Source: Fibrobacterota bacterium (GTDB lineage: Bacteria > Fibrobacterota > Chitinivibrionia > Chitinivibrionales > FEN-1185). Taken from it: a stretch of DNA of 64,000 nucleotides. The position numbers and the translations under genes are program-made. The DNA lies in the NCBI GenBank assembly GCA_003165595.1, contig PLWQ01000004.1, positions 1-64,000 of the forward strand, read 5' to 3'. The notes beneath the pieces were generated by a model. It did not search any database and was not told the origin of the DNA. It was given only the letters and a program-made list of their open reading frames with translations. This document shows positions 62,876 to 64,000 of the stretch, in pieces (the first letter of the stretch is position 1; every line of letters begins with the position of its first letter).

Positions 62876-64000
62876 TCAGATCCCGTGCATCGGGAACACG
62901 GTTTTCTTGACATACTCAACGGTCGCCGCGACTTCCGAGGCGATCCTTTCCCGCTCGTCTCCCATTGCGTAGATCCGCTTGTCGCGAAGGCCGGCGCTCC
63001 ATTCGGCGTTGCCGAGGAAGTCGCCGCCCATGCCGATTGACATGTCGGATTCCGGCTCTATGCCGCACATCACGGTCCACAAAAGCGCCCAGCCGCGGGC
63101 CGTGTGGTCGGGGGTGTAGCCGCCGCCGCCCACTGCAACAATGGGTGCGCCGTTCTTCATCACAAGCGGGACGAGGTCGGCAAAGGCGTTGTTGGTCATC
63201 TTGAAATGGGCAAGCGGGTCGGTGGACAATACGTCCATACCCAGTTCCAGAACGATCACGTCCGGGGAGAACGCGGAAAGTAGCGGCGGAACCACTTCCT
63301 TGAATGCGGCGCTGTATATGTCGTCGTCGGTGCCGGCCGGCATCGGAACATTGACGTTGAATCCGCGGCCGTCTCCTTCCCCGATTTCCGTTTCGAATCC
63401 GCCCCAGGGGAAAAGTGTCTTGCCGGATTCGTGAAGGGATACCGTAAACACGCGGGGGTCCCCGTAAAACGCGGCTTGCGTGCCGTTTCCGTGATGCACG
63501 TCGAGGTCGAGGCAGAACACCTTCTTGCCCGCGTTGGCGAGCACGAAGCACGCGATCGCCACGTCGTTGACATAGCAGAATCCGCCGGCCTGGTCGGCGC
63601 AGGCGTGGTGATACCCTCCCGACGGGTTGAACGCCATGCGAAAGCCCCGGTCCATCACCAGGCGCGCCGCGGTGGTCGTGCCGCCGGAGGCAAGGGTCGC
63701 ATAGGTGTAGAGATCGGCGAAGATGGGAGTGTCCTGCGTGCCCAGGCCGGCGCGCAGGTCCGAAACGTCGAAAGAGCCGGTCGACACGCGTTTGAGGCGT
63801 TCAATATATCCGGCCGTGTGAAACAGGCGGAGTTCCGTCTCGGAAAGCGGCACGGGCGCGACCTCGCTGCGGTTGTCGCCCGTGAACGATCCGCTCGACA
63901 GGAGGATGCCCCGCGTGAGCCCCGCCCGCTCGGTCTTGAAGGGGCACGACTCGGGATAATGGTACAATTCCATCTCGGGAGAATGTACATATGCGAAAGT
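62876..64000 (-). CDS. Histone-deacetylase-family protein (AcuC-like), 5' end outside the window
   Basis: At least 374 residues. The zinc-dependent class is shown by PSGGYHHACADQAGGFCYVN, the active-site segment FCLDLDVHHGNGTQ, and VLELGMDVLSTDP. The frame stays open to the window edge, and the residues before the first ATG (63973), AYVHSPEMELYHYPESCPF, look like the family's true N-terminus, so the start lies past 64000. Bacterial members deacetylate acetyl-CoA synthetase, polyamines or other acetyl-amines. The substrate is not predictable. Confidence 0.9.
   Translation of the reverse strand, partial: TFAYVHSPEMELYHYPESCPFKTERAGLTRGILLSSGSFTGDNRSEVAPVPLSETELRLFHTAGYIERLKRVSTGSFDVSDLRAGLGTQDTPIFADLYTYATLASGGTTTAARLVMDRGFRMAFNPSGGYHHACADQAGGFCYVNDVAIACFVLANAGKKVFCLDLDVHHGNGTQAAFYGDPRVFTVSLHESGKTLFPWGGFETEIGEGDGRGFNVNVPMPAGTDDDIYSAAFKEVVPPLLSAFSPDVIVLELGMDVLSTDPLAHFKMTNNAFADLVPLVMKNGAPIVAVGGGGYTPDHTARGWALLWTVMCGIEPESDMSIGMGGDFLGNAEWSAGLRDKRIYAMGDERERIASEVAATVEYVKKTVFPMHGI

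Noticed and set aside
1-64000. CRISPR arrays
   Set aside because: No set of regularly spaced direct repeats with unique spacers was found; the repeated text at 30101-30285 is degenerate tandem sequence and not repeat-spacer in form.

Overview
The window looks like an assembled genome fragment of a Fibrobacterota-type bacterium (Chitinispirillum/Fibrobacter relatives). This is inferred from protein content: a TIGR02147-family protein (a family first described as a paralogous family in Fibrobacter succinogenes), secreted GH9, GH64-like and GH2-like carbohydrate enzymes, several exported proteins ending in a Por/T9SS-like C-terminal sorting domain, many secreted lipoproteins and beta-propellers, and a complete Gram-negative housekeeping set (mutL, ftsY, ftsH, mtaB, HDOD proteins). 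No rRNA is present, so the placement is tentative. No finding was checked against a database.

Layout. 1-2 kb: integron-like debris, with two related attC-like elements, an intact Phd/ParE toxin-antitoxin cassette whose toxin stop codon lies inside an attC-like box, a 5'-truncated exported-protein gene and the 3' remnant of a Txe/YoeB toxin. 2-7.4 kb: a secreted GH2-like protein, a decayed small secreted gene, a small exported protein and an LVIVD-type propeller. 7.4-16.3 kb: core genes (polyphosphate:AMP phosphotransferase, tRNA-Leu, mutL, a double-STAS protein, mtaB, two HDOD genes, ftsY, a zinc ribbon protein).

16.4-29.4 kb: an AT-richer defence island on the minus strand, bracketed by three copies of one dispersed repeat (A, B, C). 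It holds a truncated DUF1016 gene, then (in transcription order from the right) a two-gene module (unknown 291-aa protein plus UvrD-like helicase) and a type I restriction-modification operon with unusual additions: HEPN-like protein, hsdM, HepT-type HEPN toxin, an MntA-type nucleotidyltransferase fused to HsdS, a 34-codon ORF, hsdR and an Abi/DRT-like reverse transcriptase. This composite operon is the most unusual system here.

29.5-33.3 kb: small unknown genes, a lone HATPase-like protein, a MarR regulator with two matching 16-nt palindromes, and a CbpA-type DnaJ. 33.7-39.6 kb: hybrid histidine kinase, ftsH, aminotransferase, secreted LRR protein. 40-47.2 kb: TIGR02147 protein coupled to a lipoprotein, a second lipoprotein with a clear promoter and terminator, and a CxxCH/TolB-like lipoprotein coupled to a DUF6057-like membrane protein. 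47.5-51.7 kb: GH64-like and GH9 enzymes. 51.8-52.5 kb: a RAYT transposase carrying REP-like palindromes in frame.

52.4-60.5 kb: a seven-gene minus-strand operon. It starts with an HTH-EIIA(PTS) regulator and continues with a complete Hyf-like membrane complex. Its large subunit has lost all four Ni-binding cysteines, so it is an energy-converting hydrogenase-related (Ehr) complex and not a hydrogenase. 60.7-64 kb: an exported protein, an EamA transporter and a histone-deacetylase-family protein that runs off the right edge.
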